Shown here: in pieces, positions 15,201 to 24,206 of the stretch
Position numbering within the stretch: the first letter of the stretch is position 1
How the letters are laid out: the number at the start of each line of letters is the position of its first letter
NCBI GenBank assembly: GCA_019633425.1
Contig: WSUB01000310.1
Span: forward strand, 1 to 26,867
Length of the DNA stretch: 26,867 bases
Direction: 5' to 3'
From: Tulasnella sp. 424
Lineage: Eukaryota; Basidiomycota; Agaricomycetes; Cantharellales; Tulasnellaceae
Translations under genes and position numbers: made by a program
Notes under the pieces: generated by a model
Databases searched by the model: none
Told to the model about the DNA's origin: nothing
Seen by the model: the letters and a program-made list of their open reading frames with translations, nothing else

Positions 15201-15581
15201 GGGACGTTTCTCCAGCAGGTAAGCCGAGACCTTCATTCTCGGTAGCAGTGAATTTTCCCGTTCTGTCTGGACCCCCTGTGGGAGAGACTAAAAGGGCTCG
15301 TGAAACGGTCGCACTTCCTCCCTGAAACTTGGGGGCGTGTTCAGGGTGTTCAATAGCGGCTGAGTCAATTCGCCATTTCGCGAGCTCCTCAAGCTTATCC
15401 CTCTACAAAGAAATTGTTTATTTATATCATCCGTTGACGTACTCCTCGTGACTCCGGAGGGACGTACAAGCTTAGCGCTCAACTGAAATCCACCGCAGGA
15501 CGCATCGTGGTCCAAATCGGACAGTGAGCGCGGCAAAGCGGACGCAGAAGGGCTGGAATCGTGGTTTTCATTTTCGTGCAT
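12202..15581 (-). CDS. TKL-like protein kinase fused to TPR solenoid (paralogue 2)
   Basis: Exons are 15581-15468, 15402-15190, 15120-15067, 15008-14826, 14768-14694, 14634-14353, 14292-14089 and 14028-12202, giving 983 residues. Internal exon lengths equal those of paralogue 3. Kinase landmarks: FQGGSATVSRA loop, NVAVKKM with the beta-3 Lys, LREAEF, HGDLKS-INILVN with catalytic Asp210, DFGSARR, RWAAPEL. The solenoid has 13 full 40-residue TPRs, fewer than its neighbours, and lacks the TEVYHGR variant. The C-terminal tail is short and basic with SSGSSEKKR. The donor after exon 6 is GTCATT (14352), weak beside GTAAAT and GTAAAA in the paralogues, so this intron may splice poorly; reading through meets a stop within about 60 bases. 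The start begins MHENENHD, like the relic at 20629. Its facing hydrolase has been lost. Confidence 0.88.
12307..13866 (-). repeat. 13 tandem 120-base units encoding 40-residue TPRs
   Basis: Exact 120-base units lie between the conserved first (NTIGRAAAVMELAHVHRL) and last (DRSWRAFTLLGLAGVHH) TPRs. The array is three units shorter than in paralogue 1 and two shorter than in paralogue 3. Gly-Arg-Ala-Ser replaces Gly-Arg-Ala-Asp in several units, so the units here were homogenised separately from those of the other two genes. Confidence 0.92.
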
Positions 15582-16310
15582 TTGGTATATTAAGCTAGAA
15601 GACTCAGGACGTTTATTAGGGTCGCGGGTTTTGGATGGCCTGGATAGAAGGGGGAGCGGATAGAGAGTTGGGGGCACTAAGTGGTGGGTCGGATTAGACG
15701 ACGCAAGAGTCCTTGGCACTACCCGGAGCCGTATCACAACGAGTCCCACTTGGGGAGTTTGAGAATGGCTATGCGGGTAGATCTAGTTTTGTAGCTGGGC
15801 GCTTCTAGCTTCTGTAGAATGGGTTTCTTGCAAGTCCGCGTAATGACGTCGAGGTTCTCTCCGTCAAACGAACAATCGCAGAAGCACAAGCCACAGGCGC
15901 TTGAGGTTGGACAAATTCGGCGCCTAACCGCTGATAAGCAATTTCGCGGAATTCAATTATGCCGTGAGGTCATAATGACACCTTTACATCAGCAGGGTAT
16001 CGTATTGTTTTCAGATGACAAGTCCCAGCTTTCGGATGTCAAGTCGCCGTGCGGCCTCGGTAACTCCGACTTCCACACGTCCCTGTCGGAGACTCCTTCA
16101 GAACGCGAATTAATGATGTAAAGAGGAATAAACCAGAGTCTTATACTAAAACTTCTGAGACGTGAGAAATTTATCGCTCCACTCTGCTACGTTGGTTTCG
16201 ACGCCGTGGCGGTCTTGAAGCTCTTTCTCCGCCGTCCTGAACGAGCGTCATCCCAGTAGAGGCATGCATGGTTAATAGTCGCTCTTACCGATCAATTAGG
16301 CAAGTGATTA
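15582..16310. repeat. module 2 intergenic copy, hydrolase lost
   Basis: No gene is seen. The stretch 15582-15830 closely matches 20630-20876, and 15830-16310 closely matches 21845-22320, including a 45-base identical stretch at about 15906-15950 versus 21924-21968. The match ends at about 16310 in GCCRATCAATTAGGYAAGTGATT, just where the other copy continues toward the intact hydrolase. Here the sequence passes instead into the 3' flank of kinase-TPR gene 3, so the hydrolase of this module was deleted. Confidence 0.78.
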
Positions 16311-16418
16311 ATTATAACATAAATCGTTGTAGCCAATAAAAATGATCTGCCTTCTGCTCGCTCGGATCTTCAGAAATTAGTTTGGGGCCTGAGAGGCATC
16401 CCGCGTACGTCGCGTGTG

Positions 16419-19400
16419 TTAAAGGCCTTCAGCAGCTTCTATCCAACGACGAATGGCTTTTCTTCGCTCTGTTTCTCTTCCTCTGCCTTCCCTTCGTGTG
16501 ACTTTAGCAGCTGCAGCCCGAGTAGCTTCGGTGCCGAGATCCTTGGCTTCAAGTGCTCGGTGAAAAGCGTCTGCTGCCTCCCGAGTACGTCCGAGATGTT
16601 GAAAGACTTCAACAGCTTCTGCATAACGACTAATGGCATCATCATATTCACCCCGATTGCCATGCGCATCAGCGAGGCCCATCAGAGTAAAAGCTCTCCC
16701 GGATCGGTCGCTGATGTCTGTATAGATTTCCAGAGCCTCTGAGTAGAGCGGGACGGCCTCGCCGCACTCCTTTTGAGCACGATGTACCTCAGCGAGACCC
16801 CAAAGAGCGGAGGCTCTGCCTCGCCTGTCGCCGATGTCGGTGCGAATTTGGAGGGCCTCGGAGTAGAGTGTGGCGGCTCGACTGTATTTGTTTTGGGCAC
16901 GATACACCCCAGCGAGACCCCAAAGGGCGGAGGCTCTCCCTTTCTTGTCATCGATGTCGGTGCAGATCTGTTGAATTATAGAGTAGATTTTGACGGCCTG
17001 GCTGTACTCGTTTCGGGCACGGTACACCTCAGCGAGACCCTCAAGGGCGGAGACTCGCCCTTTCACAGCTCCAATGTCGGTGTGGATTTCTACGGCCTCG
17101 GAGTAAAGTTTGATGGCCTGGCTGTACTCGTTCCGAGCCCGATGCACCTCAGCGAGACTCCAAAGAGCGTCAGCTCTCCCTTTCCTGTCGCCGATATCGG
17201 CGCTGATTTGTAGAACCTCGGAGTAGAGTGCGACGGCCTGGCTGTACTCGCTTCGAACCCGATGCACTTCAGCGAGACCCCAAAGGGCGTCAGCTCTCCC
17301 TTTCGTAGCTCCAATGTTGGTGTTGATTTGTAGGGCCTCGGAGTAGAATATGACGGCCTGGCTGTACTTGTTCTGAAGCCGATGTACCCCAGCAAGACCC
17401 AAAAGAGCCTCAGCCGTCCGGTCGCTGTCGTCAACGTCGGTGCGGATTTGGAAGGCCTCGGAGTAAGGTGTGATGGCCTGGCTGACGGCGCTTCGACCGT
17501 GATACACCTCAGTGAGACACCAAAGAGCGCCAGCTCTCCCTTTCTCGTCCCCGATGTCGGTGCAGACTTGTAGAACCTCAGAGTATAGTGTGATGGCTTG
17601 GCTGCACTCGTTCTGAACACGATGCACCTCGGCGAGACGCCAAAGAGTGTCGGCTCTCCCTTTCCTGTCGCCGATGTCGGTGCGGAGTTGTAGAACCTCG
17701 GAGTAGACTGTGATGGCCTGGCTATGATCGTTCTGAAACCGATGCACCTCGGCAAGACCCCAAAGAGCGTCAGCTCTCCCCTTCATGTCTCCGATGTCGG
17801 TGCGGATTTGTATGGCCTCTGAGTAGAATATGACGGCCTGGCTGTACTCGTTTTGAAGACCATGTACCTCAGCAAGCCCCAAAAGAGCGTCAGCTCTCCC
17901 TTTCCTATCGCCAATGTCGGTGCGGATTTGTAGGACCTCGGAGTAGAGTGCGACGGCCTGGCTGTACTCGTTCCAAGCCCGATGCACCTCGGCGAGACTC
18001 CAAAGAGCATCGGCTCTCCCTCTCCTGTCGCCGATGTCGGTGCGGATTTGTAGAACCTCGGAGTATAGTGCGACGGCCTGGCTGTACTCGCTTCGAACCC
18101 GATGCACCTCAGCGAGACCCCAAAGAGCGTCAGCTCTCCCTTTCATGTTGCCGATGTCGGTGTGGATTTCCAGAACGTCGGAGTAGAATATAAAGGCCTG
18201 GCTGTACTCGTTTCGAAGCCGATGTACCTCGGCGAGACCCCAGAGAGCGTCTGCTCTCCCTTGACTGTCGCCGATGTCGATGCGGGTTTGCAGGGCCGTG
18301 GAATAGAATTTAACGGCCTTGCTGTACTCGCTTTGAAGCTTGTGCACTTGTGCCAGCTCCATCAATGCATCCGCCCTTCCTTTACTATCCCCGATATGTC
18401 TGTAGCTAGCCAGAGCGCTGGTGAAGAAGTTCGACGCGTTCCGGTTGTCACCCTGCCGCCGGTACATATCCCCCAGTTGCATCAGAAGCGCCGGTGAGCG
18501 AGCTCTCGAAGCCACCGTTTCTGCTGTTCGTATCGGATTTGGTCTAATCATGGGCTAAATCAGATTCGGTCAATGCATGTAATTGACCCCAAAATCGTCA
18601 TTATTTACCATCCAATTAATTAGCTTTTGGCAATCCTCAGCAGTCGGACGGTTTTGGGGTTCGGTGCTCCAGCACGCAAGCATGAGGGAACAGAGTGCCT
18701 GAATCAAAGACATCCGGGCGTTGTCGGTGATGGAAGGGAGGTCTCCCCGAATGATCCGGATGATGACCACGGTGTCTTTGACGTCTTGAAACGGGATCGA
18801 GTTGGTCATTACCTATTTCGGGGCAGATTTTGAGCCTTGGATAAGAACGAAAAAATATGACCTTGAAATTTTACCTCATACGCAACCCATCCCAACGCCC
18901 AGATATCGCTCTCAAGGGTAGCTTCCTCCTCTCTCAACAGCTCTGGCGCAGCCCACCGAAGAGTGTAACAGTCCCCCGTCAGCGTTATGCCTATAGTTTT
19001 GGTAGAGCCACGGAACGTTGCTTCAAGCGACAGAGCGGTTTGCGGTTTGTTTTCAGTTCGCCTCGGCTCCGTCTGCAGATCCTTGGTTTCGAGACGACGA
19101 GCGGATCCAAAGTCGGTAATCACCGCACGGCATTCTGAGTTGACCAATATGTTTATCTGAAAAAAAAAAAAGAGTTAGAATGAGGTTTTGGCAGCGGTTT
19201 CTCTATGACGCCGTTGGAAACGTACGGATTTTAGGTCGCCGTGGCGTATGGGAGGTTGTTGGCTGTGGAGGTGGTCGACTCCTCTAGCCACGTCGTTAAT
19301 CTGGAATACATAGTCTCAGAGGTGGTTCGACGAAAAAATTGTTCCACCGTACCAGCGAAATTCGTTCTGGGATTTCCCAGTCTGCCGAGGCGATAAAATC

Positions 19401-20104
19401 CTTCAAGGTACCGTTGTCCTCCCAGGGAAAGACCAGCCACACAACATCCTTGGACAAGTCTTCGACGAATCCTTCGAGTTTAATGACGTTTTCGTGAGAA
19501 AGTCCGACCAAGAATTCCGCCTCCCTGAGTGTCAACTGAAAGCGAAAGAGCTTAATGCTGAAACCCCCTACGTGCTTGATTGGAGTCCGCTCACCCCTAA
19601 TACCCGCGATGGGTCGCCGAATATATTCATCTTCTTGACTGCTACATCCTGTAAGGTTGAAACGGATGAGTCACTCATCGTCACGGCCAATGCCCAGAAA
19701 AGCTTATTGGTACCGACCTTCTGCTGCTGGGACGTTTCTCTGGCAGGTAAGTTGAGATCTTCATTTTTGGTAGCACTAGAGTCTCTCGTTCCGTCTTGAC
19801 CACCTGAAGGAGACACCAAAAAAGCTCGTGAAACCGTCGCATTCCCTCCACGGAACTCGGGGGCGTCCTTGGGGCATTCGATCGAGGACAGATCAATTCG
19901 CCATTTCGAAAGCTTCTCGAGTTTATCCCTCTACGAAAATATATTTGTTTGGGTTGGCTTGAGAAATTGACTTTGGGAACTCAGGAAGGGACATACCAGC
20001 TTGGTGCTCAGCTGGATTCCACCGGGGGAAGCATCATGGATCAACACGGACTCTGAGCACGTCAGAGGGGGAGGGCCGGCGTCGTGGTTTTCGGCTTTTT
20101 GCAT
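16419..20104 (-). CDS. TKL-like protein kinase fused to long TPR solenoid (paralogue 3)
   Basis: Exons are 20104-19997, 19930-19718, 19648-19595, 19535-19353, 19300-19226, 19156-18875, 18812-18609 and 18554-16419, all with GT-AG signals and matching phase: 1084 residues. Kinase landmarks: FRGGNATVSRA loop, DVAVKKM (Lys112), LREAEF, HGDLKS-INILVN (Asp208, Asn213), DFG (Asp226), RWAAPEL. A roughly 40-residue insertion, rich in charged, Gln and Ser/Thr residues, lies between DFG and APE. The kinase exon ends LINWM and joins directly to PMIRPNPIR of the last exon, which is why kinase and TPR parts belong to one gene. The solenoid has 15 full 40-residue TPRs. The C-terminal tail is unlike the paralogues: Ala/Arg-rich and strongly basic (KVTRREGRGRETERRK). 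No secretion signal is seen. The role is presumably signalling, with the TPRs binding a partner; this is inferred from architecture. Confidence 0.92.
16593..18392 (-). repeat. 15 tandem 120-base units encoding 40-residue TPRs
   Basis: Exact 120-base periodicity runs through most of the last exon. Units 3, 4 and 10 are close to identical in their second halves (SEYSQAVALYSEVLQI or one change). Unit 8 carries the odd TEVYHGR variant that is also in paralogue 1. Because 120 is divisible by three, shadow reading frames stay open on both strands through the array. Confidence 0.93.
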
Positions 20105-20564
20105 AAGGCGTATTTAGCGAGAAGAATCTAGACGGTTAGAAGGGTCGACGGTCTCGGATGGGCTTTACAGAGAGGGGGAAAGCGGACGAAGGCACCTGTG
20201 TGGATCGTGGCAGGCGGAATAAAAAGGACGCACGAGCCCTCACGAAACCGCATCGCCCCCGCCTCGCCAGGGAGATAACGTCCATGCGGCTGTGCCCCGT
20301 AGCTGGGCGTTCCTAGCTTCCGTATAATTTTCGTGCAAGTCTACGCGATGAAGTTCTCTCTCGCAGCAGACACAGGGGGAGAGCGGCATTAATGCTACGG
20401 TCCAGAAACACGGCGGCGATGCGTGAGAAACCGCAAGACGATGTTCGGGATGCTTCCCAAAACCGAAACACGAAGCGAATCATTCCCCTGCTAAAATGTC
20501 CTAATCGACCTGAGCTGAGAGAACTACGTATATTTTCCGAATTCAACCATGTCCTGGCAGGAAA
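20105..20564. other. 5' flank of kinase-TPR 3 and truncated module 3 spacer
   Basis: No gene is seen. The stretch 20105-20390 aligns with the module 1 spacer (9554-9850), including GGCGGAATAAAAAGGACGC and CGTAGCTGGGCGTTCCTAGCTTC. The alignment stops at about 20390. The next 175 bases match nothing else in the window and lead straight into the relic of a fourth kinase gene. The hydrolase of module 3 is therefore missing. Confidence 0.6.
20213..20230 (-). promoter_or_regulatory. possible TATA-like promoter element of kinase-TPR gene 3
   Basis: CCTTTTTATTCCGCC on the minus strand, about 115 bases before the ATG, is identical to the element before paralogue 1. Its function is inferred from its T/A-rich core, position and conservation only. 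Confidence 0.35.
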
Positions 20565-20629
20565 ACCCGGATAGCGAGCGGGGCAAAAGTGGAAGGGCTG
20601 GCATCGTGGTTTTCGTTTTTTTTGTGCAT
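20565..20629 (-). pseudogene. relic of a fourth kinase-TPR gene (exon 1 only)
   Basis: The ATG at 20629 begins MHKKNENHDASPS, close to MHENENHDSSPS of paralogue 2, including the same upstream CCRAATGCAC context. After the Pro-Ser run a one-base shift leaves the CCGCTCGC/TATCCGG segment out of frame, and similarity ends at about 20565. None of the following kinase exons or TPR units are present; the 3 kb or more expected was deleted. The 5' flank (20630-20876) is preserved and is closest to that of paralogue 2. Confidence 0.72.
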
Positions 20630-20876
20630 TCGGTGTATTAAGCAAGAAGAGTCTAGAAGATTATTAGGGTCTCCGACTTTGGATGGTCTGGATAGAGGGG
20701 GGGAAAGTGGACGGAGAGTTGGGGGGCACTGGGTGGTGGATCGTAGCAGGTGGGATTAGACAACGCAAGAGTCCTTGGCACTACCCGGAGCCACATCACA
20801 ACGACCCGCACCTCGATATTTTGAGAATGGCTATGCGGGTCTAGTTTTGTAGCTGGGCGCTTCTAGCTTCCCCGAC
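20630..20876. repeat. 5' flank of the lost fourth kinase gene, copy of 15582-15825
   Basis: This closely matches the 5' flank of paralogue 2, sharing CGCAAGAGTCCTTGGCACTA, GAGAATGGCTATGCGGGT and AGCTGGGCGCTTCTAGCTTC. The match breaks at 20876 inside TAGCTTC-TGTAGAATGGG and resumes at about 21845. Confidence 0.78.
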
Positions 20877-21844
20877 TCTACGTAGTAGGGGGTTTTGTCG
20901 AGGCCCGTTTCAATTCCCACCCCGTGTTTGTATCGGTCAGCGTTATTTATGCCGAAGGTACTCCGAGCTCGCCTACAGAACCCCTCGCTCCACTTGGGCC
21001 ACTTTTTAATATTTTTAACAGTAGATCCACGTTTTTCGAGCTGAACCGTTCGGTATTCATCTGCCCTTTGAATAATGGAGGTCCGCCGAGCGGGCGGTGA
21101 TTTGACTCGAGCCCGCCAAACACAGTATTTTTCCGCTCTGCAGTGATTCCTCTGTTGTTGTTCGATCTCAATCCGAAACTCACGAAGACCGAGAGATACT
21201 GTAAGGCTCTGGCGGACAACTTGACGAAGAAGGCTAATCTGTTGTGAATTGAAAGCTGACCGTGTTTGTTCTGAAAGCGGAGCAGAAAGATGAATATGAT
21301 ATGATCGTGCTTTGCCTCATAAGCCTTCCAAGAACTTCTATCTACAGCGTTGTGCTGAATTCAGGAAATAGATTACATATATCGTTCCGCATCCCTGCAC
21401 GTGTTGTGCTAGACCACAGCATGGTATTAAGCTCGTAGAAGTTCATGTCGATTCTATTGACTTAGTTCCGTGAGCTCCGCTCTTCGCCTGCGCTTGCCGA
21501 TCACTTGAACTTTGAGTGCTGCACTTAGCTTGACAGATTAATGCTCTATAATTCGGCGTTCTTTTCTGGTGTCTCGACTTTCAGTGTCTAATGAATGCTA
21601 TTGGCTTTGGAGCGCAATCATATTCCATGATTTGCGCTTGGCAGTGATCTGTATAGGGGCTCGCTACCCGGCAGGCTTGTGATCCTGATCTAATGGTGTG
21701 TGCTATTTATCGGACCACGGTACCTGTTTCAAGGGTATATCAACCAAGCCTTCGCCTTTCACAGCAACACATGTTTTGTCCGTGTCTACTTTGGCCATGG
21801 GCCCACACTAGAGTCGAGGATTGGCGTGTGCGCCGCTACGATCT
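20877..21844. other. about 970-base insertion of unknown origin
   Basis: This stretch splits a segment that is continuous in the module 2 copy at about 15822. It is not repeated elsewhere in the window. No obvious terminal repeats, target-site duplication, transposase or reverse-transcriptase motif is visible. One patch, 21146-21247 on the plus strand, follows a CTCTGCAG acceptor-like site and reads 33 codons ending KKANLL then TGA. It looks like the tail of a protein (FDLNPKLTKTERYCKALADN) that I do not recognise. A short inverted repeat GCGGGC/GCCCGC lies at 21090-21116. It could be filler captured during repair, a decayed non-coding transposable element, or part of another gene's 3' end. 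Confidence 0.5.
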
Positions 21845-22704
21845 TGTAGCATGGGTTTCTTGGCAAGTCCGCCTAATGACGTTGACCAATCGCAGAAGCT
21901 CAAGGCACAAAGCGCTTGAGGTTGGACAAATTCGGCGCCTAACCGCTGATAAGCAATTTCGCGGAAATCAGTTATGCCGCGTTAGGTCATGACACTTTTA
22001 CATCAGCTGCAGCAGGGTATCGATTCCTCTGTCCTTCTTTCGGATGACAAGTCCCCGCTTTCGGATGACAAGTCGCCGCGCGGCCTCGGTAACTCCGCCG
22101 TCGACACGTCCCTGTCTGAGACTCCTTCCAGAACGCGAATTAAGGATTTAAAGAAGAATTCACCAGAACTTATACTAAAACTTCTGAGACGTGAGACATT
22201 CATCGCTCCACTTTGCTACGTTGGTTTCGACACTGGCGGTCTTGAGGCTCTTTCCCCGCCGTCCTCAACGAGCGTAGAGGCATGGTTAATAGTCGCTCTT
22301 GCCAATCAATTAGGTAAGTGATTCCGTTCCGTTGCCTGGAGCATGAGATCAAGCCACGAAACTATTGCGGAAATCTTCTTTGAACCGTGATAAGCGGAGG
22401 TCCGGGGACGACGCGATCACCGTTCATAAGAGAATGTCCGAGAAATCTATACGTGCAAATGGAGTGCTGCACGAAGGCTTGTGGGGTTTGAGAAACACGG
22501 TCAAAGAACAACGGGTCCATGAGTAGTCCGAGGCACATCATGCCGTTTGAAATGGCGCGGTTGGCGCGATTGGCGTGTAGATGCGTGACCATATTCCCAC
22601 TGTCACAACGTGACGGCCCACCTATTAATATTCTCGTTCGTTCCGACCTTGGACAATCCAACAACGTCTGCCATTTTCTCTCCTGCGATCCAAAAGGACT
22701 TGAA
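21845..22704. repeat. module 4 spacer upstream of the intact hydrolase
   Basis: From 21845 to about 22325 this closely matches module 2 (15822-16310). From about 22200 to 22700 it also aligns more loosely with module 1 (10140-10605). No gene is supported. It should contain the hydrolase promoter, but no clear TATA element is seen near 22705. Confidence 0.65.
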
Positions 22705-23920
22705 ATGGTTGGTCTATCGAGTTTTCTAGGCTTGGTCGGTCAGGCGATACTGCTATGGCTCTGGTACGTCATCAACACATACCGGAGTTTCAATTGTTTG
22801 ACCACAACGGTACCTTCATTTCAGTGTCAGTGGGAAATACCCAGACGAGTCGACAGTCATCCGCTCCTCCAAACGATGGCTTTCCTTACCTCCTACTCCA
22901 AGCTTACCTGATTCTGGATCAGGAGGAAAGTACGCAGACATCAACAACATTCAGGTTCGTGATCATGACGCACGTTACTCGTCATCGCATTCCCATCCAA
23001 ATTGACACATATCCGCTCGTCAGCTCTGGTATGACGTATTCGGGACTTCAAGCTCACACCATTCGCCAATAATCTTCCTCCACGGTGGCTTGGCAAACTC
23101 GGACTACTTCGGTCACCAAGTTCAATTCTTTCAGGGAAAGGGCTTCAAGATCGTTACCGTAGATTCGAGGGGACATGGGAGGAGCACGACGGACTTTAAT
23201 ATTCCTTTGGGTTATGACCTTATGTCTGAGGACTGTAAGTCTATGACGTGGCTCTCCAAGCTCGGAACTCATATAGATGTTTTCGCAGTTGTCGCTCTGT
23301 TGGACTACCTCCACATCCCCAAGGCGTCCTTCGTCGGCTGGTCTGATGGAGCCATCAACGGTGCGCACACCTTCCCTTCCCATAACTTTGCCTTTGAATC
23401 TCAACACTCCATAATACCACCCAGCACTCAACATAGCCGCCAAACACCCATCCCGAGTCGACAAAGTCTTCGCCTTCGCCGCCAACTACAACACCAGCGG
23501 CGTAATGGACATCTCCCTCTCCAAGGTCTTCACGACCTACATCAACCGCACCGTCTTGGAGTACGACCGTCTCTCCCTGCACCCGGACCGGTACACCGAT
23601 TTCTTGAACCAGATCACGCAAATGTGGAACACGCAACCGAACTGGACCGAATCGTTCTTCTCGCCGATCAACTCGACGAACGTGTGGATCGTGGACGCGG
23701 ATCACGAGGAGGCGGTGTATAGGAACCAGCAGGACGACATGGCGAGATGGTTACCCGACGGAGGGCAACTGCTTCTCCCACAGGTGCGTGGCTAGCATTT
23801 GGTTACAGCTTCCTCGCGAAAGAGATCTCTGACGTTCGCGCGCAGGTCTCGCATTTCGCGTTCATCCAAGCCCCCGACATGTTCAACGCGATGCTGTGGA
23901 GCTTCTTCGGACAAGATTAA
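22705..23920 (+). CDS. secreted alpha/beta-fold hydrolase
   Basis: Six exons join in frame: 22705-22763, 22825-22954, 23024-23234, 23277-23360, 23425-23783 and 23846-23920, giving 305 residues. The N-terminus MVGLSSFLGLVGQAILLWLC looks like a signal peptide. Domain landmarks: FLHGG oxyanion loop, TVDSRGHGRS, nucleophile elbow GWSDGA with Ser156 between Gly154 and Gly158, VDADHEEA for the acid (Asp252, Asp254 or Glu256), and VSHFAF with catalytic His284. Possible N-glycosylation sites are NRT, NWT and NST. This is the usual length for a small single-domain hydrolase of the alpha/beta-hydrolase-1 group; the substrate cannot be deduced. Exon 2 has two in-frame acceptors six bases apart (after 22824 and 22830), so products with or without two residues are possible. 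It is the only intact hydrolase of the array and is convergent with MAU2. Confidence 0.9.
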
Positions 23921-24206
23921 GTGCACCACAGGACCCGCCCGAATGCCTCTCTCCTTTCAACAGCTGTGCGCGTTGGGCAGTTAATAACATTACGATTACG
24001 GTTGATGGAATAACGACAAGGAGAAAATTTCAATAAGGATACAGCAGTGCTCGGGAAGCCAGACAAATGCGAAACGTGAAAAGCACCGGCTGACCGGACT
24101 CAAAACGATAACCGAAAGCTAAAAAAGAAAAGCGACGTGAGAGCGAAAAAAAGCGAAAAGGTTCGTGCCACCAAAAAAAGTCTTGGAAGAGTCTGAGCGT
24201 CCCAGT
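23921..24206. other. convergent spacer between hydrolase and MAU2
   Basis: No gene is seen in these 286 bases. Up to about 24120 they match the 3' flank of the hydrolase pseudogene, which places the right limit of the duplicated array at about 24120. A-rich stretches at 24115-24180 may serve 3'-end formation. Confidence 0.55.

Noticed and set aside
17090..17755. Long open frames overlapping the TPR arrays (up to 221 codons) in other frames and on the plus strand
   Set aside because: They repeat every 40 residues because the 120-base unit is a multiple of three, so any frame free of stops in one unit stays open through many. The composition is Ser/Arg/Pro-rich with no family resemblance, while the minus-strand TPR frame is clearly coding.
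5940..18392. Tandem repeats as a CRISPR or satellite array
   Set aside because: The repeats are coding, in frame, without spacers, and the genome is eukaryotic.
20947..21219. 90-codon minus-strand frame in the inserted segment as a gene
   Set aside because: There is no recognisable domain, no splice support and ordinary composition; a plus-strand 33-codon patch in the same place looks more protein-like, though it is also unproven.
20877..21844. Inserted segment as an LTR or DNA transposon
   Set aside because: No terminal inverted or long terminal repeats, no convincing target-site duplication at 20876/21845, and no transposition protein motif could be seen.
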